From RUG721 sp040307385 (GTDB taxonomy: Bacteria; Actinomycetota; Coriobacteriia; Coriobacteriales; Atopobiaceae): 64,000 nt of DNA. The number at the start of each line of letters is the position of its first letter. Positions within the stretch are counted from its first letter, which is position 1. Positions 49,164 through 57,799 of the stretch are shown here, in pieces. The stretch lies in contig JAWRJQ010000079.1 in assembly GCA_040307385.1 (NCBI GenBank), positions 6,773 to 70,772 of the forward strand, written 5' to 3'. The translations under genes were made by a program, and so were the position numbers. The notes beneath the pieces were generated by a model. It saw nothing but the letters and a program-made list of their open reading frames with translations. It was not told where the DNA came from and made no database searches.

Positions 49164-50543
49164 GTGTCGAGTTTCACTGATTTCTCCCATATCAACGTGC
49201 GCGGAGGCGACGGCGGCGCGGGCTGCATGTCGTTTCGGCGCGAGGCCTATGTTCCCAAGGGCGGGCCCGACGGCGGCGACGGCGGGAACGGCGGCAGCGT
49301 GATCTGCGAGGCCGACGCCCAGCTCTCATCGCTCATCGACTACCGCTATAAGCATCATTTTCGCGCCGAGCGGGGCACCCACGGGCAGGGTGCGCGCAAG
49401 CATGGCCGCGACGGTGCCGACCTCGTGCTCAAAGTGCCGCTCGGCACGGTCATCCGCGAACTCGATCCTGCAACCATGAAACCGCTCTACGAGATCGCCG
49501 ATCTCACGCATCCCGGCGAGCGCGTCTGCGTGGCTCCCGGCGGCGCAGGCGGTCGCGGCAACACCCATTTCGTCACGTCGGTGCGCCGGGCCCCCGCCTT
49601 CGCCGAGAAGGGCGAGCCTGCGCTCGAGCATTGGATCGAGTTCGAGATGAAGCTCATGGCCGATGCGGCGCTCGTGGGCATGCCCTCCGTCGGCAAGAGC
49701 TCCATCATCGCGCGCATCAGCGCCGCCCGACCCAAGATCGCGGACTATCCGTTCACCACGCTCGTTCCCAACCTCGGCGTGGCCCGTGCATCCGACGGCC
49801 GCTCCTTCGTCGTCGCCGACGTTCCGGGGCTCATCGAGGGCGCCAGCGCGGGCAAGGGGCTCGGCCACGAGTTCCTGCGCCACATCGAGCGCACGGCCCT
49901 CATCCTGCACGTTGTCGACCTTACCGGCGGCTTCGAGGGTCGCGACGTGATCGACGATTACGAAACCATCAACGGCGAGCTCGAGGCCTATGCCTTCGAG
50001 CTGTCCGAGCGTCCTCAGATCGTCGTGGCCAACAAGTGCGACATGCCCGGCACCGAGGAGGCGCTCGCCGCCCTCAGGCAGCGCGCCGAGCAGGACGGGC
50101 ATCCCTTCTTCGCCGTCTCCGCCGTCACCGGCGAGGGGCTCGATCAGCTCGTGGCCGCATGCGCCGCCACGGTCGCCGAGCTCAGAAGCGCCATCGAGCC
50201 CGAGCCGGGCGCCGAGGGCGTTGCGAGCGTCAACGCTGCACGGGAGCGTTCGCGCGCCAAGCGCGACCAGGCGCTTTCCATCGTCGCCGAGGGCGCGGGG
50301 GCATGGCGCGTGAGCGGCGGGCAGATCGAGCGCATGGTCGTGCAGACCGATTGGGACAACGATGAGGCCGTGGCCTATCTTCAGCATCGCTTCGAACGCA
50401 TGGGCCTCGATGCCGCGCTCGCCAAGATGGGCTGCGTGCACGGGGACGAGGTGCGCATCCTCGGCTATGCCTTCGCATACGAGGGCGCGGGCGATGAGGA
50501 AGCGGTTCTCAGCGAAGGCGACGTCCCCGAGGGGGAGGAGTAG
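49164..50543 (+). CDS. obgE: Obg-family GTPase
   Basis: 459 aa with a GTG start behind GGAGGA. An N-terminal glycine-rich Obg domain (about 1-158; NVRGGDGGAGCMSFRREAYV) precedes the G domain (G1 GMPSVGKSS at about 172-180, switch TTLVPNLG, G3 DVPGLIEGAS, G4 NKCD). A C-terminal OCT domain (about 375-440) follows. It is a late ribosome-assembly and stress GTPase. There is an acidic tail. proB begins 1 base after its stop. Confidence 0.96.
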   Translation: MSSFTDFSHINVRGGDGGAGCMSFRREAYVPKGGPDGGDGGNGGSVICEADAQLSSLIDYRYKHHFRAERGTHGQGARKHGRDGADLVLKVPLGTVIRELDPATMKPLYEIADLTHPGERVCVAPGGAGGRGNTHFVTSVRRAPAFAEKGEPALEHWIEFEMKLMADAALVGMPSVGKSSIIARISAARPKIADYPFTTLVPNLGVARASDGRSFVVADVPGLIEGASAGKGLGHEFLRHIERTALILHVVDLTGGFEGRDVIDDYETINGELEAYAFELSERPQIVVANKCDMPGTEEALAALRQRAEQDGHPFFAVSAVTGEGLDQLVAACAATVAELRSAIEPEPGAEGVASVNAARERSRAKRDQALSIVAEGAGAWRVSGGQIERMVVQTDWDNDEAVAYLQHRFERMGLDAALAKMGCVHGDEVRILGYAFAYEGAGDEEAVLSEGDVPEGEE

Positions 50544-50544
50544 C

Positions 50545-51663
50545 ATGCAATCCCCGTCTTCCGGCCTCATCGTCGTCAAGATCGGCACGACGACGCTCGT
50601 CGATGAAAACGGCCGGCTCGACCATGCCTTCATCGATAGCCTCTGCACGCAGGTTGCCGAGCTGCGCCGGCGTGGCACGCGCGTCATCATCGTCTCATCG
50701 GGCGCAGCGGCAGCCGGCCGCGAGGTGCTCGGCTTCACGACGCGCCCCGCCGACATCCCCACGCTCCAGGCGTGCGCCGCCACCGGCCAGGCCAAGCTCA
50801 TCGAATCGTATGAGAAGGCCCTCGCCGGCCATGGGCTCTCCTGCGGGCAGGTGCTGCTCACGCGGCGCGACGTGGTCGACCGCGAGGGCTATCTCAACGC
50901 GCGCAACACCTTCGAGCGCCTGCTCGATCTGGGCGTCGTACCCATCGTCAACGAGAACGACACCGTTTCGGTGGCGGAGTTCACCTTCGGCGACAACGAC
51001 ATGCTCGGCGGCATCGTCTCCGCGCTCGTGGGCGCCGATCTCTACGTGATCCTCTCCGATGTGGAAGGGCTGTTCACCGCCGATCCCGCCACGCATCCCG
51101 AGGCGGAGCTCATCACGCGCGTCGATCATGTGGGGGAGGAGCTGCTCCGCAGCGCGGGCACGCCCTCGTCGTCGTATGGAACCGGCGGCATGTTCTCCAA
51201 GGTATCGACGGCGCGCATGATGATGGCCGCCGGCATCCCCACGTTCATCTGCAAGGGGCGCACGCCCGGATGCCTCATCGCGAGCGTCGAGGGAACCGCC
51301 CGGGGAACGCTGTTCAAGCACGACGGCGCAACCGGCCACGAGAATTCCCATAAGCTGTGGATCGGCCTCGCCGAGGTTCCCCAGGGCACGATCACGCTCG
51401 ACGAGGGCGCCACGAAGGCCATCCTCTCGCAAGGAGCCTCCGTCCTTCCCGTGGGCGTGAGCTCGTGCACGGGGTCGTTCAAGGAGGGCGACGTCGTCGA
51501 CGTGCACTCCTTCGACGGCCTGCTCATCGGACGCGGCACCGCAGGATACGATGCGGATGACCTTGCGCGCTTCAAGGGCCTCAAGCTCGACGTGATCGCG
51601 CGTTTTGCGGGCGATCAGGGCGCGCATCCCGCGATACACCGTAACGACCTGCTCATTTTCTAA
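50545..51663 (+). CDS. proB: Glutamate 5-kinase
   Basis: 372 aa from the ATG at 50545, with GGGGGAGGAG before it. First step of proline synthesis. The amino acid kinase domain (about 1-260) has VVKIGTTTLVDENG, IVSSGAAAAGRE, PIVNENDTVS and YGTGGMFSKVSTA. A C-terminal PUA domain (about 280-365) is present. The partner proA is not in this window. The position between obgE and nadD is conserved in related lineages. Confidence 0.95.
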   Translation: MQSPSSGLIVVKIGTTTLVDENGRLDHAFIDSLCTQVAELRRRGTRVIIVSSGAAAAGREVLGFTTRPADIPTLQACAATGQAKLIESYEKALAGHGLSCGQVLLTRRDVVDREGYLNARNTFERLLDLGVVPIVNENDTVSVAEFTFGDNDMLGGIVSALVGADLYVILSDVEGLFTADPATHPEAELITRVDHVGEELLRSAGTPSSSYGTGGMFSKVSTARMMMAAGIPTFICKGRTPGCLIASVEGTARGTLFKHDGATGHENSHKLWIGLAEVPQGTITLDEGATKAILSQGASVLPVGVSSCTGSFKEGDVVDVHSFDGLLIGRGTAGYDADDLARFKGLKLDVIARFAGDQGAHPAIHRNDLLIF

Positions 51664-51678
51664 GGAGGTCCCACGCGT

Positions 51679-52368
51679 ATGCCCCGACCTATCGACATGT
51701 TCGATCTTCCCCGCGTTGGAAGCGACCCGCAGCGCATCTATCGGCTCGGCATCATGGGCGGCACCTTCGATCCCATCCACAACGGGCACCTGGTCGCCGC
51801 CGAGCAGGCCTTCGACGACCTGGACCTCGACCTTGTGGTGTTCATGCCCGCCGGCAGGCCCGCTTTCAAACTCGACAAGCAGGTCACCTCGGGCGAAGAC
51901 CGCTACGCCATGACCCTGCTCGCAACCTCCGACAACCCGCACTTCACGGCATCGCGGTTCGAGATCGATCGCGACGGCGTGACCTATACGGCGGACACGC
52001 TGCGTCTCATGCGCGGCCTGTACACCGATAACGTGCGCTTCTATTTCATCACCGGCGCCGACGCCATCGCCGATATCGTCGCGTGGCGCGATGCGGACGA
52101 TATCGCCAAGCTTGCGCACCTCGTCGCGGCCACGCGCCCCGGCTACGATCTCTCCCATGCCAAGCAGGTCATCGACGAGTCGGGCCTCGATTTCGATGTC
52201 ACCTATCTGGAGATCCCCGCGCTCGCCATCTCATCGACGGATCTGCGCATGCGTGCCGAGCTCGGGCAGAGCCTGCGCTACCTCACGCCCGATTCCGTGA
52301 CGGGATATATCCGCAAGCATGGCCTCTACGACGTTCGCAACACCCGCCGCCAGTATCCCAAGGAGTAG
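51679..52368 (+). CDS. nadD: Nicotinate-nucleotide adenylyltransferase
   Basis: 229 aa. LGIMGGTFDPIHNGHLVAAEQA carries the nucleotidyltransferase GxFxPxHxGH motif, and SSTDLRMRAELGQSLRYL holds the ISSTxIR-like motif. It makes NaAD from NaMN and ATP. An N-terminal extension of about 20 residues precedes the fold. A GGAGG ribosome site lies at 51663-51667. yqeK follows 7 bases later. Confidence 0.95.
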   Translation: MPRPIDMFDLPRVGSDPQRIYRLGIMGGTFDPIHNGHLVAAEQAFDDLDLDLVVFMPAGRPAFKLDKQVTSGEDRYAMTLLATSDNPHFTASRFEIDRDGVTYTADTLRLMRGLYTDNVRFYFITGADAIADIVAWRDADDIAKLAHLVAATRPGYDLSHAKQVIDESGLDFDVTYLEIPALAISSTDLRMRAELGQSLRYLTPDSVTGYIRKHGLYDVRNTRRQYPKE

Positions 52369-52375
52369 GTGCGCC

Positions 52376-53014
52376 ATGGACGAGCCCTCTCAAGCAGCAG
52401 CGCAGCTCATCGCGCGTATCGAGGAGGACGTCGCCCGCCAGCTGGGCGGCAAGCCGAAGCGCCTCGCGCATTCGCGTCGTGTCGCCGAGACGGCCGTGGA
52501 GCTTGCGCGCGCCTACGGCGTCGATGAGACGCGGGCGCGCATCGCGGGCCTTCTGCACGACTACGCCAAGGCCTATCCAGCATACGTGCAGGTTGAGAAG
52601 GCCCGTGCGCTCGGGCTCGACTTCGGGTGCGAGCTCGCGCTCGTGACGCCCATCCTTCACGGACCCATCGCCGCACGCGAGCTTGCAGCCATCTATCCCG
52701 AGCTCGAAGCCGAGATCTTCCAGGCCATCGAACGCCACACCGTCGCTGCGGCGGATATGGGGCCCCTCGATATGGTCATCTACGTTGCCGACGCGCTCGA
52801 GCCGGGCCGCCCGTCGAATCCGGGCATCGAGCGCCTGCGCGCCGCAGTCGGCACGGCGCGCCTCGACGAGCTGTTCTTCAAAACGTTCTCGGGCAGCATC
52901 GCCTATGTGATCGAAACGGGACGCTTTCTCTGGCCGGGGACGGTTGAGACGTATAATCACTATGTATCCCGACGCTCCCAACGAAAGGATCTTCATGGCA
53001 TACACCTCGCTTGA
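52376..53014 (+). CDS. yqeK: YqeK-type HD-domain hydrolase
   Basis: 212 aa from the ATG at 52376. The HD motif GLLHDYAKAYP and the earlier HSRRVAETAVELA, plus HGPIAARE and ERHTVAAADM, give the metal ligands in the usual order. The family hydrolyses diadenosine tetraphosphate symmetrically. The nadD-yqeK-rsfS order is widely conserved. Its last 20 bases overlap rsfS. Confidence 0.92.
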   Translation: MDEPSQAAAQLIARIEEDVARQLGGKPKRLAHSRRVAETAVELARAYGVDETRARIAGLLHDYAKAYPAYVQVEKARALGLDFGCELALVTPILHGPIAARELAAIYPELEAEIFQAIERHTVAAADMGPLDMVIYVADALEPGRPSNPGIERLRAAVGTARLDELFFKTFSGSIAYVIETGRFLWPGTVETYNHYVSRRSQRKDLHGIHLA

Positions 53015-53348
53015 GCTTGCCAAGGTCGCGGTATACGCCGCCGACGCCAAAAAAGCGACCGACATAGAGCTGATCGATCTCTCCAAGCTGAGCGACGTCT
53101 GCGATTACTTCCTCATCGTGTCGGCGGCCAACGCGCGCCTCGCCGACGCGCTCGTCGATGAGATCGAGGAGAAGGTCTTCAAGAACTGCGGAGCCAAGCC
53201 CCTCTCCATCGAAGGCAGGGCAGGGCTCGCATGGGTGCTCATGGACTACGGATCGGTGGTCGTGCACGTGTTTCTGCCCGAGACGCGCGACTTCTACCGC
53301 CTCGAACGCCTGTGGGGCGAAGCTCCGCGCGTCGACCTCGATCTCTAG
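52995..53348 (+). CDS. rsfS: Ribosomal silencing factor RsfS
   Basis: 117 aa from the ATG at 52995 behind AAAGGA; an upstream ATG at 52962 lacks such a site. It binds L14 and blocks subunit joining when nutrients are low. CDYFLIVSAANARLADALVD and AWVLMDYGSVVVHVF are the family signatures. It is the last gene of the run, convergent with dinB 25 bases away. Confidence 0.95.
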   Translation: MAYTSLELAKVAVYAADAKKATDIELIDLSKLSDVCDYFLIVSAANARLADALVDEIEEKVFKNCGAKPLSIEGRAGLAWVLMDYGSVVVHVFLPETRDFYRLERLWGEAPRVDLDL

Positions 53349-53373
53349 CGTCCGCACGCACAACGGGCTGCGG

Positions 53374-54636
53374 CTATTCGGTCGATTTACCCATGGGCGC
53401 CGTGTCCGATACGTGCTTCGAGAAGCGCAGGTCGCGGCCGTAGGAGATAGCTTCATCTCCGAAGCGCTCGCGCACGAGGTCGGTTGCCGTCGAGAGCTTG
53501 CGCAGCGCGGCGGCGCGCGGCGTCGCTCCGTCGCGATCGAAGAGCCGCGCCGTTGCGGGAGTCTCGTCGAAATGCGAGAGGCCCACGCCGATAAGGCGGA
53601 CGGGCTGCCCCGGACTCCACACCTTTGCGAGCAGCTCGCAGGCGGCGGGGCCGAAGACATGCTCGTCGTCGGTGGGCGCCGCGAGACGCGTCTGCGCCGT
53701 ATGCAGGCTGGTGGGGGAGTGCTTGATCTTGAGCGTGACCGTGCTCCCCTTGATGCGTTTCTTCCTGAGCCGTCTGCCCGTCATGGCTGCGATATGCAGC
53801 ACGGCCGCCTCTATCTCATCGCAATCGAGCAGGTCGGTCTCGAACGTGCGCTCGCACGACACGGACTTGGGCGCGGGCTCCTCGTAGGCGGACGATACGG
53901 CGCTGCCGTCGATGCCCGCCGCGCGCAGGCGCATGGTGTGCGCAGCGGATCCAAGCGCACGCGCGAGCTCCTGCTCGTCTGCGCGGGCGAGCTCGCCGAG
54001 CGTCTTGATGCCCAGCTGGCCCAAGGCCTTCTCGGCCGCGCTTCCGATCCCGCTCAGGGCGCGTATGGGCATCGGCGCGAGAAACGACTGCTCGGTTCCG
54101 GGGAACACCACGGTGAGGCCGCGCGGCTTATCGCGTTCGGAGGCGATCTTCGCGATGCTCTTGCTGGTTCCCAAACCGATCGAGCAGCTGATGCCCAGCT
54201 CGGATACGCGTTGCTGGATGCGCGCACACACCTGGTAGGGTTCCTCGGGCGCGTAGCGGCCCGGCGTGATGTCGAAGAACGCCTCGTCGATGGAGACCTG
54301 CTCCACGAGCGGCGTCTCATCGGTGAGGATGGCCATGACCTGGGCGCTCATCTCACGGTAGCGCGCGAAGTTGCCGCTTGTCCAGATGGCATCGGGGCAG
54401 AGGCGGGCGGCCGTGGCCGATGCCATGGCGGAATGGACGCCAAAGCGACGCGCCTCGTAGGATGCCGTTGAAACGACCCCGCGCTTTGCAGGCGATCCGC
54501 CTACGATGACGGGACGGTCGCGCCACGCGGGGTGGTCGAGCTGCTCCACCGACGAGAAGAAAGCGTCGAGGTCGAGAAGGCCGATGGCCTTTCCGCGCCA
54601 CGCGAGGCGTTCGGTCTGTGAGCTGGAATCGAACAT
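53374..54636 (-). CDS. dinB: DNA polymerase IV (Y-family translesion polymerase)
   Basis: 420 aa from the ATG at 54636. The palm has LLDLDAFFSSVEQLDHP (metal Asp) and VSIDEAFFDITP (catalytic Asp-Glu). SYEARRFGVHSAM, GLGTSKSIAKIAS and the little finger domain follow. The usual C-terminal beta-clamp peptide is not obvious. The start codon is only 6 bases from a TATAAT box and lies inside an SOS box, so the message looks leaderless. An in-frame GTG at 54651 would lie in the promoter. Confidence 0.93.
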   Translation of the reverse strand: MFDSSSQTERLAWRGKAIGLLDLDAFFSSVEQLDHPAWRDRPVIVGGSPAKRGVVSTASYEARRFGVHSAMASATAARLCPDAIWTSGNFARYREMSAQVMAILTDETPLVEQVSIDEAFFDITPGRYAPEEPYQVCARIQQRVSELGISCSIGLGTSKSIAKIASERDKPRGLTVVFPGTEQSFLAPMPIRALSGIGSAAEKALGQLGIKTLGELARADEQELARALGSAAHTMRLRAAGIDGSAVSSAYEEPAPKSVSCERTFETDLLDCDEIEAAVLHIAAMTGRRLRKKRIKGSTVTLKIKHSPTSLHTAQTRLAAPTDDEHVFGPAACELLAKVWSPGQPVRLIGVGLSHFDETPATARLFDRDGATPRAAALRKLSTATDLVRERFGDEAISYGRDLRFSKHVSDTAPMGKSTE

Positions 54637-54648
54637 GTGTTCATTATA
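54630..54648 (-). promoter_or_regulatory. SOS (LexA) box overlapping the -10 and start codon of dinB
   Basis: On the plus strand 54630-54643 reads CGAACATGTGTTCA, one base off the Gram-positive LexA consensus CGAAC-N4-GTTCG. On the minus strand TATAAT lies at 54648-54643 and touches the box; the ATG (54636-54634) is inside it. No good -35 is present. LexA bound here would cover both the promoter and the start. It is the only such site I noticed in the window. Confidence 0.7.
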
Positions 54649-54813
54649 CACGCCGATCAGCCGAAGCGGCGGTCGGCACCGGAACCGCAGAATGTGTCGG
54701 CCGATGCGCCCGCGCTCGGAGTGGTATGCGCTTACCGTTTATGGGAGAATATATCTCCGAGGTTTCATCCGCAATCCCCAGGTATTCCGCTCCGATAGGG
54801 AGGTTCGAGGAGC

Positions 54814-56439
54814 ATGAAGCTGCTCCCATCGCTTCTGCGGCGGCGCACGGCGCATCTTCTCGCCGCCATCCTGCTTGCAATCTTGGGCTCGCTCGCCGCC
54901 CTGCTCCCGGCATTCTTCCTGCAGCGCCTCATCGACGACGGCTTCTCTGCGGCGGATTTCGGGCAGATCGTGCTCTGGGCGGGTTGCATCGCTGCGGCAG
55001 CCGTGGTGCAGAGCCTGCTCAACGTGGCGTCCACCAGGCAGTTCGCCGTCATCGGGCAGACGGTGGCGGCGGAGTACCGCAATGCGGTGGTCGACAAGCT
55101 CCTGTCGCTTCCGGTCAACTTCCTCTCGGATAAGGGGAGCGGATATGTCGCCTCGCGCGTTGGAGAGGCGGGCCAGATCTCGCTCCTGTTCAATCCGGCC
55201 AACTTCGGCTGGCTCGGCTCGCTCATCCAAGCGGTGCTCGCCATCGCGATCCTCGCCTCGATGGATGCCGTCATCCTGGCCGTGGCGCTCATCCCCTGCC
55301 TTCTGCTCGCCCTGCTCGTCGCGTCGGCCATATCGGCATTCCGCAAAGCCATCGACGAGTCCTTGGAGGCGGGCGCCGATTGGTCCGGCAAGCTCAACGA
55401 GACGGTGAGGGGGCGCGAGGAGGTCAGGGTGAGCGGGGGCGCCGAGCACGAGCGCACGAGCATGTCCGCCCGCGGGGAGCGGCTCAAGGAGACCGACATC
55501 CGGCTGAGCGTCGTCTCGGGGGTGACGACGGAATCCGTGAAGGTGTTCGCCGTGATCATGCAGGCCCTGGTCTACGTGCTCTGCGGATGGCGGCTCGTGC
55601 ATGGGTCCGTCACGCTCGGGCAGACCATCGTCTTCGCCCAATATGTGGGAAAGGTTTACGCGCCCATCGTCGGAGCCATGTCGCTGGCCTTCACGGTCCA
55701 GCCCGCGTTGGAGGCCACGCGCCGTATAGACGAAGCCTTCTTCGGCGCCGAGGATGCCGCAGGCGGGAACGTTGCCATCTCGGGTGCGGTACATGGGATC
55801 GAGGTGTCCGGGCTCTCCTTCTCCTATCCCGGGTCCGACCGGCGCCTGTTCGGCGGCCTCTCCTTTTGCGCGCATAGTCCGTCCCTCGTCGTCGTGCGAG
55901 GGGGCAACGGCAGCGGCAAGACCACGCTCGTCAAGATCCTCCTCAAGCTCATCGGCGGATACGACGGCTCCATCCGGGTGGACGGAGTCGATCTCGCGGA
56001 CATCGACGAGGCGAGCTGGCTCGCGCGGTGCGCCTGCGTGTCGCAGCGCCCCTTCGTCTTCAACGACACCATCCGCAGCAACGTCGTCTACGGCATGGAC
56101 CAGGTGGACGGGGAGGACTATCTTCGCGCGCTCGAGCAGTCCGGCGTGGCCGAGATCGTGTCGCGCCTTCCGGAAGGCGATGCGACCATGGTGGGCGAGG
56201 ACGGATACGCCCTCTCGGGCGGGGAGCGCCAGAAGCTGTCGTTGGCCCGTGCCCTCGTACGCCATGCGGACGTCCTTATCCTCGACGAGCCGACGACGAA
56301 CCTCGATGCCGATGCCGTGCGCGAGCTGGAGCGGCTCGTCGGGGAACTGGCTCAGCGCAAGCTCGTGTTCGTGATCGACCATTCGGATGCGTTCGACCGC
56401 GCCGACGCGCAGATCCTGTCGATCGGCGGGTCTGTGTGA
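54814..56439 (+). CDS. Half-size ABC exporter (fused permease and ATPase)
   Basis: 541 aa. About six membrane helices lie in residues 10-290. The ATPase domain (about 325-541) has Walker A GGNGSGKTT, Q-loop VSQRPFVFND, signature LSGGERQKLSLARAL, Walker B VLILDEP and H-loop VIDHSD. It must dimerise. Substrates of such exporters range from lipids to peptides. It has no partner gene: it stands alone between dinB and rpsP, and no peptidase domain is attached. Confidence 0.88.
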   Translation: MKLLPSLLRRRTAHLLAAILLAILGSLAALLPAFFLQRLIDDGFSAADFGQIVLWAGCIAAAAVVQSLLNVASTRQFAVIGQTVAAEYRNAVVDKLLSLPVNFLSDKGSGYVASRVGEAGQISLLFNPANFGWLGSLIQAVLAIAILASMDAVILAVALIPCLLLALLVASAISAFRKAIDESLEAGADWSGKLNETVRGREEVRVSGGAEHERTSMSARGERLKETDIRLSVVSGVTTESVKVFAVIMQALVYVLCGWRLVHGSVTLGQTIVFAQYVGKVYAPIVGAMSLAFTVQPALEATRRIDEAFFGAEDAAGGNVAISGAVHGIEVSGLSFSYPGSDRRLFGGLSFCAHSPSLVVVRGGNGSGKTTLVKILLKLIGGYDGSIRVDGVDLADIDEASWLARCACVSQRPFVFNDTIRSNVVYGMDQVDGEDYLRALEQSGVAEIVSRLPEGDATMVGEDGYALSGGERQKLSLARALVRHADVLILDEPTTNLDADAVRELERLVGELAQRKLVFVIDHSDAFDRADAQILSIGGSV

Positions 56440-56497
56440 GCAACATGGGCGCCCCGTGCGCCCGCCACACCAAATAATCAAAATAGGCGATCCCCGA

Positions 56498-56525
56498 GCT
56501 TGCGATACGGGGTTTATGTCGTAGA
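56498..56525 (+). promoter_or_regulatory. Probable promoter of the rpsP operon
   Basis: TTGCGA (56498-56503), a 16-base spacer and TAGAAT (56520-56525). The leader to the rpsP TTG would be about 69 bases. A small stem CCCCG/CGGGG (56490-56494 and 56506-56510) overlaps the -35 and could end the upstream ABC gene. Confidence 0.45.
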
Positions 56526-56600
56526 ATGATTAGTTGCTGTATGGCTTGCGGTGCAGCCAACCCCATCATCCCGCGCACCGCCCGTCTAGAGGAGTTTTCA

Positions 56601-56963
56601 TTGGCAGTTAAGATTCGTCTGGCCCGTCATGGCGCCAAGAAGCACCCGTATTACCGCGTTGTCGTGGCCGATTCCCGCATGCCCCGCGATGGCCGCTACA
56701 TCGAGGAGGTAGGCAAGTACAACCCCGTCGTCACGCCCAAGGTCATCTCCCTCGACCTCGAGAAAATCGACGCTTGGGTTGCCAAGGGCGCCCAGCTCTC
56801 CGGTGCCGTCACGGCTCTCGTCAAGGCTTCCCGCGAAGGTGCTCCCGTCGCCGATAAGAAGGTCAAGCTTTCCAAGAAGGCTGCCGCAAAGGCCGCCGAG
56901 GAAGCCGCTGCCGCAGCAGAAGCTGCCGCCGAGGAGCCTGCTGCCGAAGAAACCGCCGAGTAG
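56601..56963 (+). CDS. rpsP: 30S ribosomal protein S16
   Basis: 120 aa starting at a TTG (56601), because LAVKIRLARHGAKKHPYYR is the true S16 N-terminus and GAGGAG lies 7 bases before it. A longer in-frame ATG at 56526 would add residues with no match. The core ends near residue 80; the rest is a Lys-then-Ala/Glu-rich tail (KKAAAKAAEEAAAAAEAAAE). It is the first gene of rpsP-khpA-rimM-trmD-lepB. Confidence 0.95.
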   Translation: MAVKIRLARHGAKKHPYYRVVVADSRMPRDGRYIEEVGKYNPVVTPKVISLDLEKIDAWVAKGAQLSGAVTALVKASREGAPVADKKVKLSKKAAAKAAEEAAAAAEAAAEEPAAEETAE

Positions 56964-56973
56964 CGAGGTTTTC

Positions 56974-57264
56974 ATGGACACACCTGAGACCGTCGAGGTC
57001 GATCAGGCTGCAGCCGCGATGCCTTCCGATAAGGTCGCCGACCTTGTGGAGTACATCGTGTGCGGTTTGGTTGACGACGAGGACGCGGTCGCGCTCGATG
57101 TCACCGACGGGTCTTCCGGCGCGCTGATCGAAGTCAGCTGCGCCGAGGAGGATGCCGGCAGGATCATCGGGCGGCGCGGTCGCACCATCAAGGCAATCCG
57201 CACGCTTGCCCGAGCTCTCGGCCAGCGTGTCGGCACGGAGGTCGAAGTCGAGGTTCTCGGCTAG
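56974..57264 (+). CDS. khpA: KH-domain RNA-binding protein (KhpA)
   Basis: 96 aa from the ATG at 56974 (CGAGG before it). The KH fold carries the GxxG loop in GRIIGRRGRTIKAIR near residue 68. KhpA sits between rpsP and rimM in most Gram-positives and binds RNA, acting in division and small-RNA control with KhpB. An N-terminal acidic extension of about 20 residues is present. Confidence 0.93.
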   Translation: MDTPETVEVDQAAAAMPSDKVADLVEYIVCGLVDDEDAVALDVTDGSSGALIEVSCAEEDAGRIIGRRGRTIKAIRTLARALGQRVGTEVEVEVLG

Positions 57265-57270
57265 ATCGTC

Positions 57271-57792
57271 ATGCGGACTCGTTGGAAGTCGATAGCGCGC
57301 GTGGTCAAGACGCATGCAAGATTCGGGGAGGTCGTGGTCGCATCCGTCCACGGCCTTCCTCCGCTCTTGCGTGCAGGCATGGAGGTCGCCCTCGTGCCGC
57401 CCTCGCTTGCAACGAACCGCTACCTCGTGGTTGCGCGTGCGGGGCGTTCCGACAGAGCCTCGCAGCTCGTAGCGTTCGAGGGCGTGGATTCCATCGGAGA
57501 AGCCCGCGAGCTCGTGGGCAAGACCCTGCTCGTCCGCATGGACGACCTTCCGAGCACCATAGACCTGCTCGATAAGGACGAGCTGGTCGGGCGCAGCGTC
57601 ACCGACTCCCGCCTGGGCTACCTCGGAACCGTGTCATCGGTGCTCGCCGGTCCGTCGCAAGACGTGTACGTGCTCGACGGGCCCCGCGGCGAGCTGCTCG
57701 TTCCCATCCTTCCCGAGTTCGTGCTCTCATCGGATGGCGATGCCATCGAGCTCGCGCTTCCCAACGGCGTGCTCGCCGTACGCGGGGAGTGA
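57271..57792 (+). CDS. rimM: Ribosome maturation factor RimM
   Basis: 173 aa. The N-terminal RimM beta-barrel includes IARVVKTHARFGEVVVAS, and the PRC-barrel half includes DELVGRSVTDSRLGYLGTV and LLVPILPEFV. It is divergent in sequence but correct in length, and lies between khpA and trmD. It assists 16S 3'-domain assembly. Confidence 0.9.
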   Translation: MRTRWKSIARVVKTHARFGEVVVASVHGLPPLLRAGMEVALVPPSLATNRYLVVARAGRSDRASQLVAFEGVDSIGEARELVGKTLLVRMDDLPSTIDLLDKDELVGRSVTDSRLGYLGTVSSVLAGPSQDVYVLDGPRGELLVPILPEFVLSSDGDAIELALPNGVLAVRGE

Positions 57793-57799
57793 TGTCCCC

